From Seminavis robusta (Eukaryota; Bacillariophyta; Bacillariophyceae; Naviculales; Naviculaceae): 64,000 bases of DNA. Where the stretch lies: the NCBI GenBank assembly GCA_903772945.1, contig CAICTM010000142.1, positions 43,646 through 107,645 on the forward strand, written 5' to 3'. How positions within the stretch are numbered: the stretch's first letter is position 1; every line of letters begins with the position of its first letter. Made by a program: the position numbers and the translations under genes. The notes beneath the pieces were generated by a model. It was not told the origin of the DNA and made no database searches. It worked only from the letters and a program-made list of their open reading frames with translations. Shown here piece after piece: positions 29,612-40,815 of the stretch.

Positions 29612-31134
29612 TTAGGCTTGTCCAATCTCCTTGAGCATCTCTTGGAACCAGGGCTGAGCAACATCAAAAGGCTTTCCTCCCTTGACACGTTCAAACTCCA
29701 AGGCACGGATGGGAGTGTTTTCCATGTCTTCATCTTCTCCCATGCATCCGCTGACACCAGCAATGGCGCTCTTGACACCTTCCTTGGCGCAACGATCGAT
29801 CAAGTCACGGTCAAACTCGTTGGCGGCGGCGGATCGGGCAAAGTAGCCACTCTTTTGCACAATGGTCTTCTCAGCAGCTACCAACTTGGCAAGGTGGGTG
29901 GAGAAGTAGGCTCCAGGATTGATCTTGGCCAAGGAAACGTGGCCAAAGGCATCACTGTTGTTGTAAAAGACAAAGTCAAGAATGAGAGAACTAATCCAAG
30001 CAAATTATAACGGCAAATCGTTTCCCCATTGTGCGAAAAACTTACCGAGGAACCTCTTCACCATTGGCTTCCATGTCCTTGACAATTTCTTTGACGCCAG
30101 TTCCTTCTCCAAAGAAGACATTGACGCAACCATATTCATCCATAACCTTCTTGAGGCGGGCACCCTCGGCGGGCAGGTCAAAGTTGAGCTCGGGGATCCA
30201 AATGGCATGGACATCACGGACAGCTCGGCTGCAAAAGGGGAACGAAGAAGTGGCGGGGAACTTTTGTTGCTTCAAGAATTGGCGGTATTCAAACGCAGTG
30301 GCAGATGTCAAGTATCCAGAGTCGCGGCCCATGACTTCGTGCAGGACAAGCATGCGTGGGTTGGCAGTGGACTCATTGACCACATTGGCAAAGAACTTGG
30401 CTCCCTCGCAGGCAGCGGTTTTGGCACCAAAAGTTTGCTTGATGGGGTAAACATCATTGTCAATCTTTTTCGTGGCAGGAAAAATTGTGGTGAGAAAATG
30501 CTCATTTCTTCACGAGGAATAGAGGGGCGGGGCATTTTTGGAACCTACCGTCTTGGGCATACCAACAACAATGACCTTTCCTCCGTGCTTTTCCAGGATG
30601 TACTGGGAAAGATGGGCTGCCTGCGTGTTGGTATCATCTCCTCCGATGGTGTGAAGAACGCTTACGTTGTCCTTCAGAAGTTGTTGGGCAGCCACTTCAG
30701 AAGGGGATTCTCCGTCCTTGCAGTATCCACGCTTGATGCAATCCTTCTCGTTGGTAAGCTACCCAAAAAATAATAAGAGTGCCAAAAAAGATATTATCAG
30801 TAAAACACAATATTCTGGCAATGGCTCGGAGGCATAGTACGCATTATCACCCGCTTACCTTGACACGAGAGTTTCCAATGGGACTTCCTCCAAGAAAGTT
30901 CAAAGCATCACAGGCGTCCCAGTCAGCTTCATCAAGAACAAAGGAGTCTCCGGTCAAGAGACCCTTGTACCCAGCATTGTAGAATCGGATGGTCAATCCG
31001 CTGATCTCCTTGGCCTTGTAGGCAGCAACCCAGTGGTGGATCAATTGGGCAATGCTGGCACTCAAACAGGGAGCCAAACCCCCGGCAGTCATCATGGCGA
31101 CATTCACTTGCTTTCCGGCCAAAGATTCCGACAT
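29612..31134 (-). CDS. PFP: Phosphofructokinase, pyrophosphate type
   Basis: Four exons, 31134-30859, 30758-30549, 30464-30046 and 29954-29612, with GT-AG introns of 100, 84 and 91 bp; 415 residues. Marks in order: MMTAGGLAPCLSASI (phosphate loop), GLLTGDSF, NFLGGSPIGNSR, HTIGGDDTNTQAA, GMPKT-IDNDVYPIKQTFG across intron 2, and EVMGRDSGYLT. The Asp in GGDDT, where ATP enzymes have Gly (GGDGS), is the established sign of PPi use. The enzyme interconverts fructose-6-phosphate and fructose-1,6-bisphosphate with PPi/Pi, reversibly. The protein starts right at the catalytic domain with no leader, so it is probably cytosolic. Confidence 0.92.
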
Positions 31135-31846
31135 GGTTGAAAATTAAATGTGTTTTGGGATAAGAAAATAGACTGAAACGGAGAGACGGGAAGCAAATTG
31201 GATATAGTTAGTCAGGCAGGATAAGCATCGTCATTTTCAACAACACTTGATGGGTTCCTTCTTTTTCTTTTCTTCACCATACCTTTGAAGAATCTTTGAA
31301 AGTAAAATTTATGGTGGTTGGGAAGGGAAGGGATGGCATTGCAAATGCCAAAATGCCGTTCCTTGCTCACCACTCAACGAAAACGCGAAGCTGTTGCATT
31401 TTGATCGGAGATTCGATGGATTTCATTGGACCAGAGAAAGATACACCCAGAGAAGGAACGTCTTTGCCGGTTAGATAAGTCTTCAGGTGGGAGAGCAGCT
31501 GGCTGGGGCCAGATTTAATCCTTTTGGGACAAGGATAGCTATTTTCACAGGGCAGTGACGCAAGCTACAGCCACAAAACAAGCTGCAAAGAACAAGGCAG
31601 CAGGAAGGAGCATGCTGCACTTTCCGCCTGTTCCTCGTGGAAGTTTGATGGGCACTTGCTTGCGGGAGCGGGAGTGAGGAAGCTCATAAGGAAGACATGT
31701 CCATTATTTATTTTCAAAGAAAAATAGGTGCTACCGAGGGCTTGTTTTAGGGCGTGGTCATGGCTTGGCTTTTGCAAGTCATCTTCTTGTTTTGGCATTC
31801 GGCAGGGATCTTCCTTGGAGTGAATGAGTGAATGACGATGACGATT
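31135..31846. other. Upstream region of PFP
   Basis: No supported gene. A minus frame at 31565-31882 runs into the palindrome and has no domain; it is not called. Confidence 0.4.
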
Positions 31847-31983
31847 CGATTCGAGTCGTGGATAAATCAGAATCCTAATCAATTTTTGGAGCCACCCTAA
31901 TCAATTTTTGGAGCGGCTCCAAAAATTGATTAGGGTGGCTCCAAAAATTGATTAGGATTCTGATGTATCCACGACTCGAATCG
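31847..31983. repeat. Near-perfect 137-bp inverted repeat
   Basis: Two 68-bp arms, 31847-31914 and 31916-31983, are reverse complements around a single central G at 31915, with one mismatch (31865/31965). Each arm holds two direct copies of a CCTAATCAATTTTTGGAGC(C) unit. Beyond 31847 and 31983 the pairing continues only if a five-base shift (ATTCG duplication) is allowed. It lies in non-coding DNA between two genes transcribed leftward. It could be a foldback/MITE-like element, a hairpin RNA source or a replication-slippage product. No flanking target-site duplication was convincing. Confidence 0.9.
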
Positions 31984-32562
31984 TCATTCGTCCTGCAGTA
32001 TTTAAGTCTTCTCAACTACTGGTACCGGTACTTATTACCAATTTAGCAATATTTTAATATTTAAATATGGAACCCCAGTACCCCAGTGCCTGCCTGTTGG
32101 TTGTTTAACTTGCCTCCGGTATTGGTGAGGTTGCCTGACAAAGGATGAGCCCACCATTGCCACATGGGTGGCCACCTAGTCTAGGAGCCGCCAATTATAA
32201 TCACGACTATCTGCTGCACCTAATATGCCTACGAGTATGGCTTCAAATTATTTCATCTCTGCGTGCAATCTACCGCCACCCCCACCAGGGCAGGTCGGTG
32301 GGGCAGGTGGATCCTTTTGCGTGGGCTTAATAAGGATGCTTCCCTCAAACCAGTGGACTTTGCCTCTCCCTTGCGATAACTAAAGGAAGAGCTTATCTGC
32401 AAATGAAGTGTTCAACTAATCAAATAATTTAAAGCAACACACGAATATTCTACCCGACGGAAAAGACGGATTTGTCACGCCACGGTCGTAGTACACCCAC
32501 CAGGACACAATGGCGCGATCGTTTTCAATTCTAATAGGGGCACGAAAGGGACAAGGGAAATC
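31984..32562. other. Intergenic, 3' flank of the VWA gene
   Basis: No gene seen. It is AT-rich near 32040-32070 (ATTTTAATATTTAAATAT), with TACCGGTA at 32023-32030. Confidence 0.4.
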
Positions 32563-34582
32563 TTACGACATCAACGCCTGCTTGAATTGCTGGACAGCAG
32601 GGATCATCTTCGCCTCCGGAGCCCGCAGAAAGTCACCGTAGAGGGCTTGCCAGTTCTGGCTTTTTTTCAATTGATCCGTCTTTTTGGGACGACCATAGTC
32701 ATCATTTTCTATGGTTCGCTTTTGTTGTGCTTGAATGAAGCAATCAAAGTAGTGCTTGTAGCTGGCCTCGTTGCTTTCAATTCCAAGAAGATTGTCAAGT
32801 GTACCTTTGGTGAAGGGGACAGACTCGTCCATGGCATCGAGATCGTCTGGGTTCATGGCCGCAACCAAGCAACTAACCAAGTAGAAACCGTAGCTGTAGG
32901 GAAGGGCGACTCCCTGATCTTTTAACACCTCGTCCGCCTCATCCTTGAAGTCATCACACTCCGAGCAATAAGGCGCCAATTCCTCCGTATCTTTCATCCA
33001 CTGTAGAGTTTGGCGCGCGAGTGGAATCGTGAGAAGACCGAAGACAAAACTGAGCACATCACAAACTTTTTAACCTCCTTACCTCGACTTGAGCATCCTC
33101 ATTGGTACAAGAGAGGAAAGTCATAGGATTGCCTTCCGGGTTTTGGCGCGTGCAAAGAATTTTGACAACCTCCGCTTTGGCTGAGGGTTGCCATGGCCAA
33201 GCAAAAACAAATTAATTGTTGAGAATTTTTGAACACATATAGAACCACCAGCCCAAAAGAATTTTCTGTACCCACCTGGATTTCCGCCATTGGGGACACC
33301 GTCTCCAAAGAAATAGCGGGCAACATTTCGATTGGCTCCACGAGCAAAGGATTCCTGAAGCCGTTCCAAAAAGGGCGTGGAACCGGAAGCCATCTTGTTA
33401 AAGAGGGCATCAATCTGCTGGTTGCAATCCGCCAATAGAACCGGTGGTGCACGGCCATTTCTCGTGATGAGGACGCGATCCGGTCGATTGAGGAAACAAA
33501 TTACAATTTGGTTGAATGGGACATACGCCAAAACTTCAATCATTTCCTTGAGACGCTTTTTGGCTTCTTGCCAACGAGTCTGCGTTTTTCCCGTGGCAGG
33601 ATCCACTGTATCAGATGGCAAGGTCATGGATCCGCTCTGGGTGGTATGAAAATGGGGAAAAGAGAGGATTGAGCTGGCCGTTGCCTTTATTGCGCTTATT
33701 GCGCGAATTCTTCCAGGCAGGTTGTTCGTGTTGTTCTTACATCGTCAATCATGAATTCCAAGTACTCAAATTCACTGAGCATCATAAGCTTATTCATGAG
33801 ACCCATGGGGACCTCATACTTGTTCAAGACGGCGCCCAGTTCGTCCACCATGGTTTCAGGAGACATTCCAGCTTCGCCAGAAATTTCGGGTTCCTGCATC
33901 ATTTCAATGGTGGCATTGGTGGACTCGGAAAGAGGAATTTCGGGACCTCCCGCAGCAATCGAAGCCTGGTTCAGCGCATCGTGATCTTCCATGTTGGTCA
34001 CCACTGGGAGCGCTTGGTCAGCATGGGGGACCGTGGTGGCAGCAACCCCTTGCCCTTCCTTCCACCTTTTGTAGTCACTACAGATTGAGAAATGGGAATC
34101 AAAAATTAGATCAAACAGCCCAAGCACAACATCAGCCCTTATAACCAAACGATATACTCAACGGATTCAATTTCATCACTCCATTAACCTTGACATATTT
34201 CTTGGGTTGGGCGCCGCCGCCATGAGGAGCGGTAGGTGGAGGATTGCCGTACATCTTGGTGCGAGGGGTATATTCCACGGATTTCTTATCTATCGTGCAA
34301 ACGCTGCGTTCCGATCTGTTGGGATTTCAGTTTTATGAGACTGTTATCACTTTCTCGTATCGTGTTGGCCTACTAGCCACCAGACGGATATCACGGAACA
34401 CCTCCTTTGGGTGGACTTTGTGGAGCTAGATCTAAGAGGTATCCCGGAGGGAGATGCCGTCTAAAAGCGTCGGGAGACAAACCAGAAAATCTTTTTGACA
34501 CGAGAGCAGTCATCAAGATGATGAGATGACACAAGAAGTCATCGTAATCGTAGTGGACGAATATAGGGCTAGGGTTAGCCAT
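32563..34582 (-). CDS. von Willebrand factor A domain protein
   Basis: Six exons: 34582-34395, 34315-34151, 34077-33741, 33636-33276, 33180-33083 and 33000-32563. Introns are 79, 73, 104, 95 and 82 bp; 528 residues, or 505 from an inner ATG at 34513. The phase works throughout, but the second intron has a weak donor (GTTTGG). The N-terminus is Pro/Tyr-rich. The A domain starts LSEFEYLEFMIDD-SGSM, where DxSxS of the MIDAS metal site is split by intron 3. It goes on with ALFNKMASGSTPFLERL (MIDAS Thr) and ARYFFGDGVPN. The C-terminal ~200 residues contain ILCTRQNPEG, FLSCTNED and CSECDDFKDEADEVL. No signal peptide is seen, so an intracellular protein is likely. The role is unknown. Confidence 0.72.
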
Positions 34583-36089
34583 GGTCCACTAAGTCTGTGT
34601 GTTGCACTTTGTGCTTTCAAGGTTTGCCGACGATATCCCAGACTGGAGGAGATGAGCACGAGTTGAAACGGTTCTGGAGGCGAAGGAGAGCTCATAACAA
34701 AGCCTCAAGGTGAACAGCCATCAAGAGCACCCACATAGAGCTTTGGTTGACCAGGATGGACCTCATCACCACCTTGAAAAGGCCAACTGCAACAACAGGC
34801 GTCCTTCATCCAACTGTGAATGAGGGCTTCATTGGTTCAGCTTGATCTTGAAACCATGCCACAGCAGTCAAGGAAAGTGGAGCCTAACTGCCACGATCTG
34901 TTGCCACTCACTGGCTGGCCTAGCAGCTACCGATACCATTAGTCCTGTCGTACAGTATTCAGTGGGCACCTGCCTCTTATACTTCAAAAGCAGCCAACAG
35001 CAAAGCATCCCGCCCCGACAGCAGCAGCCCGCAATGGACGCCCCAATACCCTGCTTACGCACTGCATGGCCAGACTGGAAACTGCACATTCCCAAGATCA
35101 CCATAACTTATCTAACCGCGAGCAACTCATCGACGGCTTGTTCTTCGTCGCACAGAGTCCTCAGCATCGCAGACGGAGGATTGGGTGCGTTTTGATAGTA
35201 CTCGTATCTTCAGGCTCGCGGTTTGGCTTCAGAGTACGGCATCATCCCTTTTCGCTCGAGAGAAACCGACGAGGCGCTTCGCTCGCTGTGAACATGAAGA
35301 ATAATGGGGATCGATCGTCATAATTCAGCGTCAACTCCTTTTACATTACTAGTTAATAATTACATTATGGTAGCAGTCAACAGTCAACGCACCTACATGT
35401 ATGGGGTGAACACCGGACAGGACTTAGGGCTGCGGGTGTCCAGAGCATCAAGACCACGGCAGGCCTGTATGGGCTCGTTTAGCATCATGAGAATCTTCTG
35501 AAGAAGCCGGCAACAAAACCAAGACCAAAGGCAAGGCAGAAGAGGTACTAGTACTCCATTTGACTTCTTTTGCTTCGCCAGGGCCGGAGGGCTCTTTGCT
35601 GTTGCCTCCAAGCCTTCTTGAGTTTGGATCCTCCTGTCTGCGAAGCGCGGTGCCAAGTTTAAAAGTGCCAAGAAAATGTGAGACGGGGTGTCACACGCGA
35701 TCAACTCAATCGTAGGTCATGCTGTTCCGTGTCCGAGGAGGCGAAGAGAATGGTACGGGAGTCGTTTTGGTGATTGCGAAAAAAGTTTCATACGCTTGCA
35801 CATGTTTAACTTTGTGCTATTTGTGCTAGCTATGCTAAGGAAGCACATTCAAACTGTTCTGCTCCAGCGGTTCGGTACACTGTGTACCGTACCAGTACCG
35901 GCCAACCAGGGGTGAGAGAACTAGTACATCGCCGAGTAGCACCCTAGTTTGCGGAGACAGCTGATAGCGAAGGAACAAATCTGATTCGAGTTTTGTATTC
36001 CGTGCCTTGTAAAGAATGCTTTAACTAAGAGATTAGGATCATCGTTGCTTGTTTCTCCTCATACAGTACCGGTACGATCAGCCAGTGCG
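34583..36089. other. Long intergenic stretch
   Basis: About 1.5 kb without a supported gene. Around 35155-35300 the plus strand reads IADGGLGAF, stops, then SEYGIIPFRSRETDEA, which faintly resembles the start of a retroelement RNase H domain and may be a decayed copy. TACCGGTA is at 36067-36074 and a CTACATGTATG word near 35394. Other frames (34842-35195, 35393-35704) lack domains. Confidence 0.35.
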
Positions 36090-36470
36090 ATGGGAAATCG
36101 ATTCACTGTTCCCCGCTCCCTCCACAAACTAAGGAAGGCGAGCAGACGGATAAAGCTAGCGGCAGCGCTGGAAGAGGAAAGAGAAGGACTGCTTCAATCC
36201 ACTGTCCTCAGATCTGACGATGATGACTGGGACAAGCCTCTCCGAGAAGCAATTGCGCTGAAGGCAACTCGAAAACAGGAAAAACAGAAGGACATCCATC
36301 GGATCAGGATGAAGTTTGATCGGCAAGGCACGTTCTCGGCAAATCTAGTATCCTATTTGACGTTGTGCGAAGAAATGAAAGCACCAACGTGCCAAAAGGT
36401 TCAGTCTGAAAGTGTGGCAACTTTTGGCTCGTCGGTCAATGAAGACTGGGCCAAAGAAAACAAGGATTGA
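36090..36470 (+). CDS. Hypothetical small charged protein
   Basis: Open frame of 126 residues from ATG at 36090, 16 bp after a TACCGGTA palindrome. It is basic at the start (HKLRKASRRIKLAAAL), then helical and charged (EEEREGLL, DDDDWDKPLREAIALKATRKQEKQKD), with no membrane segment or known domain. Composition and codon use look protein-like, and a second ATG at 36045 region is less likely. No function can be proposed. Confidence 0.4.
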   Translation: MGNRFTVPRSLHKLRKASRRIKLAAALEEEREGLLQSTVLRSDDDDWDKPLREAIALKATRKQEKQKDIHRIRMKFDRQGTFSANLVSYLTLCEEMKAPTCQKVQSESVATFGSSVNEDWAKENKD

Positions 36471-37082
36471 CCCGAGGCTCCGGTTCAGCTGAGATCCCCT
36501 TCGTCATAGAACAATCAACACAAAAAGAATCTTCAGTCTGTCCCGAGGCTGCCGATCAACACGCGTACAATCGTACAGGCATATCGGCACATGTACGGGT
36601 AAGTCGACCCATTTGAGATGCTGCTCATGGGAAACTTCGTAAGTTCACGAGGCGAGCTAATTCACCGAGGAGTGAATGAATACCTCGACTATAGCTATCG
36701 ACTCCACTCCACTCTACAGCAGGTTGACACGGTGGGGCTTTTGCCACTAGAAAGAGCCGCTGACAACTCCCTTGATCCCGAGTGAGCACATAGGCCTTGC
36801 TCGGCCCGGTTCTGTGGTGCTTCTAACTATTAGTAGCAGGTTGGCACGCTATTTATGGACAATGTGAACTAAGTGTACGTAGTAGAACGATGATGATGGA
36901 AGAGGAAGTAGATTCAATTCAATACTGCAATTCTGGGTTGGAGCCCTTTCTCTACATGTCCTCACTGCCATTCTCACTGCCTTTGGTTCCACCAACAAGT
37001 CGGTACAAAAGACCACGCCGAGACCAGCGGCCCGCATTTGCACGCGCAAATGCCGCCACACACCATCCACTTCAACCACCGA
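36471..37082. other. Intergenic between convergent genes
   Basis: About 610 bp with no supported gene. A minus frame at 36849-37079 has no domain. Confidence 0.4.
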
Positions 37083-40000
37083 TCAACGCACCAGCGAAAT
37101 ATTGCGAAAGGTCACAACCACCACAAGTCGGACTTTCGATTTTACAGTAAGACGTGTGCCGCCGGTTCCATCACACCACGCAGCCCAAACCTGAGGTCCA
37201 CCCCGGGACGCTCGGATCTGTTTCACTTCAGCTCGACGCCACACACCTTCCGACACTTCAATCTCGACTATATCCCCTTCATTGAGTTGCTCAAAGTTTT
37301 GAATCTCCACAGCTTGTTCTTGCTGCAGCACTTGGGGGCGCAAACCATTGTTGTTGTCGGGGGTGATGTCATCACCACCACTGGCTGCTCCTTTGGTGAC
37401 CTCGTCATCATCGTCATCGTCACTATCGCCGCCGCTGCCTGAATCGCCATTGCCAACTCCACCCTCTCCAAAGATGAATGTGGCACCGTGTGGAGGAGCA
37501 GATGGAGGATGGCGGATCGTCAAATCGCCGCCAAACGGAGAGGAGGCACTGCCAACTCCACCCTCTCCAAAAATGAATCCAATTTCCGTTATTGTGCCTC
37601 CAAATGTGGCACCAGTACTTTTGAGACTCTCACAAACCTCGCAGTCTCCATCGATTGGCTTCATACAGCGGCACTCCTTGCAGCGTTCCTTTGTGGCGTC
37701 ATGCATGTCTGCAATGCCTCGAAAGGCTCCTTTCCAGGTCTGATCGCTGGAGCACCCCTTCCGGACCCCACCTTTGAAGTGAATCGAGAGAGTTCGAGAG
37801 TTCGAGAGAGAGTGAAGAGAAGAGGTGAGAGAGCAAACGAAACACCGGTGAAGAAACAAAAGTGCAAGCAACACCCACCACAGGTCACTTTTTTGCCGTC
37901 TCTTGTGACTTCTTTGGTACACCAGCCCTCATCGCCAAGGAGCACTGCTCCGCACCGGTTGCAGCGGTGCTCCTTCTTTTCCTCCGCAATGAGCTCAGGA
38001 TCCTCTTCCTGCCCGTCCGATTCTTGCGACAACTTGCCCACCATGTCGTCGCTTTCGAAGCTGACGTACCCATCAGGGTGCCAGGTGCCTCTATCGCGAT
38101 TTTGAACTGCAGGGGAAGAGGGGGTCGCTGCCGGCTTGGCTGCCGGCTTGAAATCGTCATCTTCTTCGTGTTGCTGTTCACGGGAGGACGCATCCGGGTG
38201 AACAGAAGAGGGGGTGGACTTGGCTGCCAGCTTGGCTGCAGGCTTGGCTGCAGGCTTGGCTGCAGGCTTGGCTGCAGGCTTGGCTGCAGGCTTGGCTGCA
38301 GGCTTCAAGTCTTCTTCTTCTTCTTCTTCTTGTTTACGGAAGCACGCAGCAACGGCTGCGTCCTCCTCCTCCTGGAGGCGGCGTGCGTACGGATCCATGG
38401 GCGACGGCTGGGGGAAAACTGCAGCTGCAGCTGCGGAAGCTTCGTTGTCCTCCCACGCAGGAAAGGGTGTGCCCCCCTCCTCCTCATACGGATCCATGGG
38501 CGACGGCTGGGAAAAAGCTGCAGCTTTCGGGACGCCATCGAGGGAAGCTTCGCCGTCCTCCCACTCATCATCATCATCATCATAATCTGACGGATACCCT
38601 TCAAGTAGCGGGTCCGGATACGAGTCGTAGTCTTCATAGTCATACGATTCGCTTTCCAACCCTAACTTAGCCGCCCTTTGTCGAAGCTCTTTCGATCGCT
38701 TGTCGCCGCCATCTGCAAGGTCCTTGAGAAATTTCGCCGCTCTCTCTTCACGGTCTTTGTTGGCTCTCTCTGCGCGAGCTCCAGCGGCTTCCAAAGCTCT
38801 CTCTGTAGCTTCTGTCACCTTGTCGATGCAGCTGGCTGAACGAGCAGTTGCTGCGCAATAGGCGGCGGCTAGCTCCTTGTCTCTTCGCAACAACGAATCA
38901 CTCTCTTTTTGAAGAAAAGAATACTCCCGCAGTCTCTCTTCCGTCGCTAACTTTGCCGATCGGGGTGTTGCTAACTTTCTAGCCGTTCGAGGCATGGCTA
39001 CCTTTCTAGCCGTTCCAGGTGTCGAGAATTTTATTTTTCGAGCCGTTCCAGCCGTTCGAGGGGTGCCTTTGATACGACGAGTTCGGCGAGGCGTTGTGTA
39101 GGCTCCATGATCTGCAGTCTGCAATGCAGAGGAAGCAAGTAATTTATAGTACATTGAGGTACACCAAGCAGCCAGCCACAAACGATTCATTGAGACAAAC
39201 TTGGACTTACTCTCCGATTCTCGACTGGGGCAAAGACTGCTTCGATCACCTGTTTATTGATGGAGTAGCCCATCCTGTGGATCTCATTTCTGAGATCTCG
39301 GAGACTTGCAGCTCCCCCGAGGTTGGCAAGAGCTGTATTGACAATCCCATGAATCTGAGTGGACCGGGCTTGACGGAGTCCTCCGCGAACCAACACACCA
39401 TTCTCAACGCTGTAGTATTTTTTGAGGCATGTGAAAGTTTGAACGGTCAAAGCAATGGAACTCAGCGAGTAGTCCAAGGCCGAGATTTTGCCTGCGAGGA
39501 GGATAGCGATGGCATCGTCCTGCTGGTTGTCCGTGAGCGCTCCCAAGGTTGGGCGCTGGACGTCAATAGACTGTCCGGCCTTCCTCGACTCTTCGGCTTC
39601 CCCCAACTGATCGGCCCTCTCGTGCCACATGGTCGTCAAGGTAGCCATGACGGCCAGCTGGCTCTCTGCCGGCGATCGGAGAACACGAACGAGACGATGG
39701 TTTCCCATCTCTTCTCTTGGTACGGGCCTGTTGGCATACAACACGGCTTCCGCGAAGGTGGACCACACGACCACCAGAAGCAGCACTGTCAAGCTCTGGG
39801 ACACTCGCGGACGACGACGACGACGACGACAACGGACACGCTTGTCCTTTCCAACCGCGGTTCCCAAGCATGCCAAAACGTAAACAGCGCACAAAAAGAT
39901 TGTGCCGCAACCGTAAAACTTTTTTAGTAGACACCAGCAGAAGTTGTGTGAGGAGCAAAATGAAACGTGAAACAAGTCCGTCCCCATGTTGAAATCAATT

Positions 40001-40275
40001 CCACCTACCGTCGCGAAACCACCGCCGGCCGTCGCGACACCGCCAACCTGTGCGCCGTCGTCATGGCGGACAGATCGCTGACAAGAGCTCTGGAGCTCTT
40101 CCAAATACATCTCCACATCGTCTGCTGAAGACTCGGCGCTTGCGGAAACGCCTGCGACGCCGCCGTCCCACTTTGTCGCGTTGTGGCGGACGGCTGGAGC
40201 TGGGAGGACGATGCCACAGTGACAAGAGGCGCAAACGACGCCGACAACACAAAGGACGAAGAGAGAAATCTTCAT
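37083..40275 (-). CDS. Orphan secreted protein with PAAK repeats and Cys clusters
   Basis: Proposed exons: 40275-40009, 39795-39211, 39118-37879 and 37771-37083; about 926 residues. ATG at 40275 opens a signal peptide (MKISLFVLCVVGVVCASC). The first intron (213 bp, GTAGGT donor) is tentative, since it is open in frame and a multiple of three. The second (92 bp, GTAAGT donor, TGCAG acceptor) joins two long frames that otherwise meet as ATGA at 39187-39190. Visible parts: a hydrophobic LTVLLLVVVW, a Lys/Arg region (TPRRTRRIKGTPRTAGTARK), acidic tracts, duplicated PSPMDPYxxR/E motifs, a PAAK array, then CNRCG, CTKEV, C-G-G and CKECRCMKPIDGDCEVC as likely zinc sites. The end has VEIEVSEGVWRRAEVKQI, Tudor-like. 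Two separate genes remain possible. Function unknown. Confidence 0.55.
38218..38305 (-). repeat. 12-bp tandem repeat encoding PAAK
   Basis: About seven tandem copies of a 12-base unit (GGCTTGGCTGCA on the plus strand) encode KPAA repeats inside the orphan secreted protein. A separate KPAAKPAA occurs about 90 bp away. The copies are almost identical in DNA, so the array is young or homogenised and its copy number probably varies between alleles. Confidence 0.85.
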
Positions 40276-40815
40276 CTTGATACTACTAAGAAAAGGTCGA
40301 AAGGCAAAAAAAAACTGTAACACTGAGATCGAGTTGTTTCGTTTACGAGAAATGAGCGCGAAAACCGCCTGAAGGAAAAGATTCGAAATCCCTTCCATGC
40401 TCGACTGTCACTTTTATTGTTTTACGGTACGGTACTCAAAGCGCCAACAGGAGGGGTACGTCAGTCAAATTTAAAAAAATGTATGGTGGCTTTTGCTAAA
40501 ATTGCCTTGTCATGGAAGACTTGTGACCAAGTTCTTTGAAACTGATAGATGTAACACTACACTCCCAATTTGAACAGTGTCCTGTAGATGCATCGCTGTT
40601 TGTAGGACATCTAGCTGTAGATAAGCTCAGTTACCAGGTGAGCGAGCTCCACGAGACCCAGGTGGGATGCTCCTATTGACTCTTCCATTGCTCCTTGAAT
40701 GATTCAATCCTTCCAAAAACTGCAGCCATAATCTACAACAGACACAGACACACAGACCGTTCTTAACCACAGCTTTCGTACGCGTCAATCCACAACACTT
40801 TCAAGACATACAAAA
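40276..40815. other. Divergent intergenic region
   Basis: About 540 bp between the divergent orphan and MenA genes; it should hold both promoters. No gene seen. Confidence 0.4.

Noticed and set aside
31565-31882. Minus frame of 105 residues ending near the palindrome
   Set aside because: No domain, odd composition, and it enters the inverted repeat.
34078-34150. An AT-AC (U12-type) intron in the VWA gene
   Set aside because: An ATATCG...TGAC reading is possible, but a GT-AG intron with donor GTTTGG also keeps phase and needs no rare spliceosome; no U12 branch site is visible.
39187-39190. ATGA overlap suggesting translational coupling of two minus frames
   Set aside because: A good GTAAGT donor and TGCAG acceptor in matching phase explain the overlap as exon read-through in a spliced eukaryotic gene.
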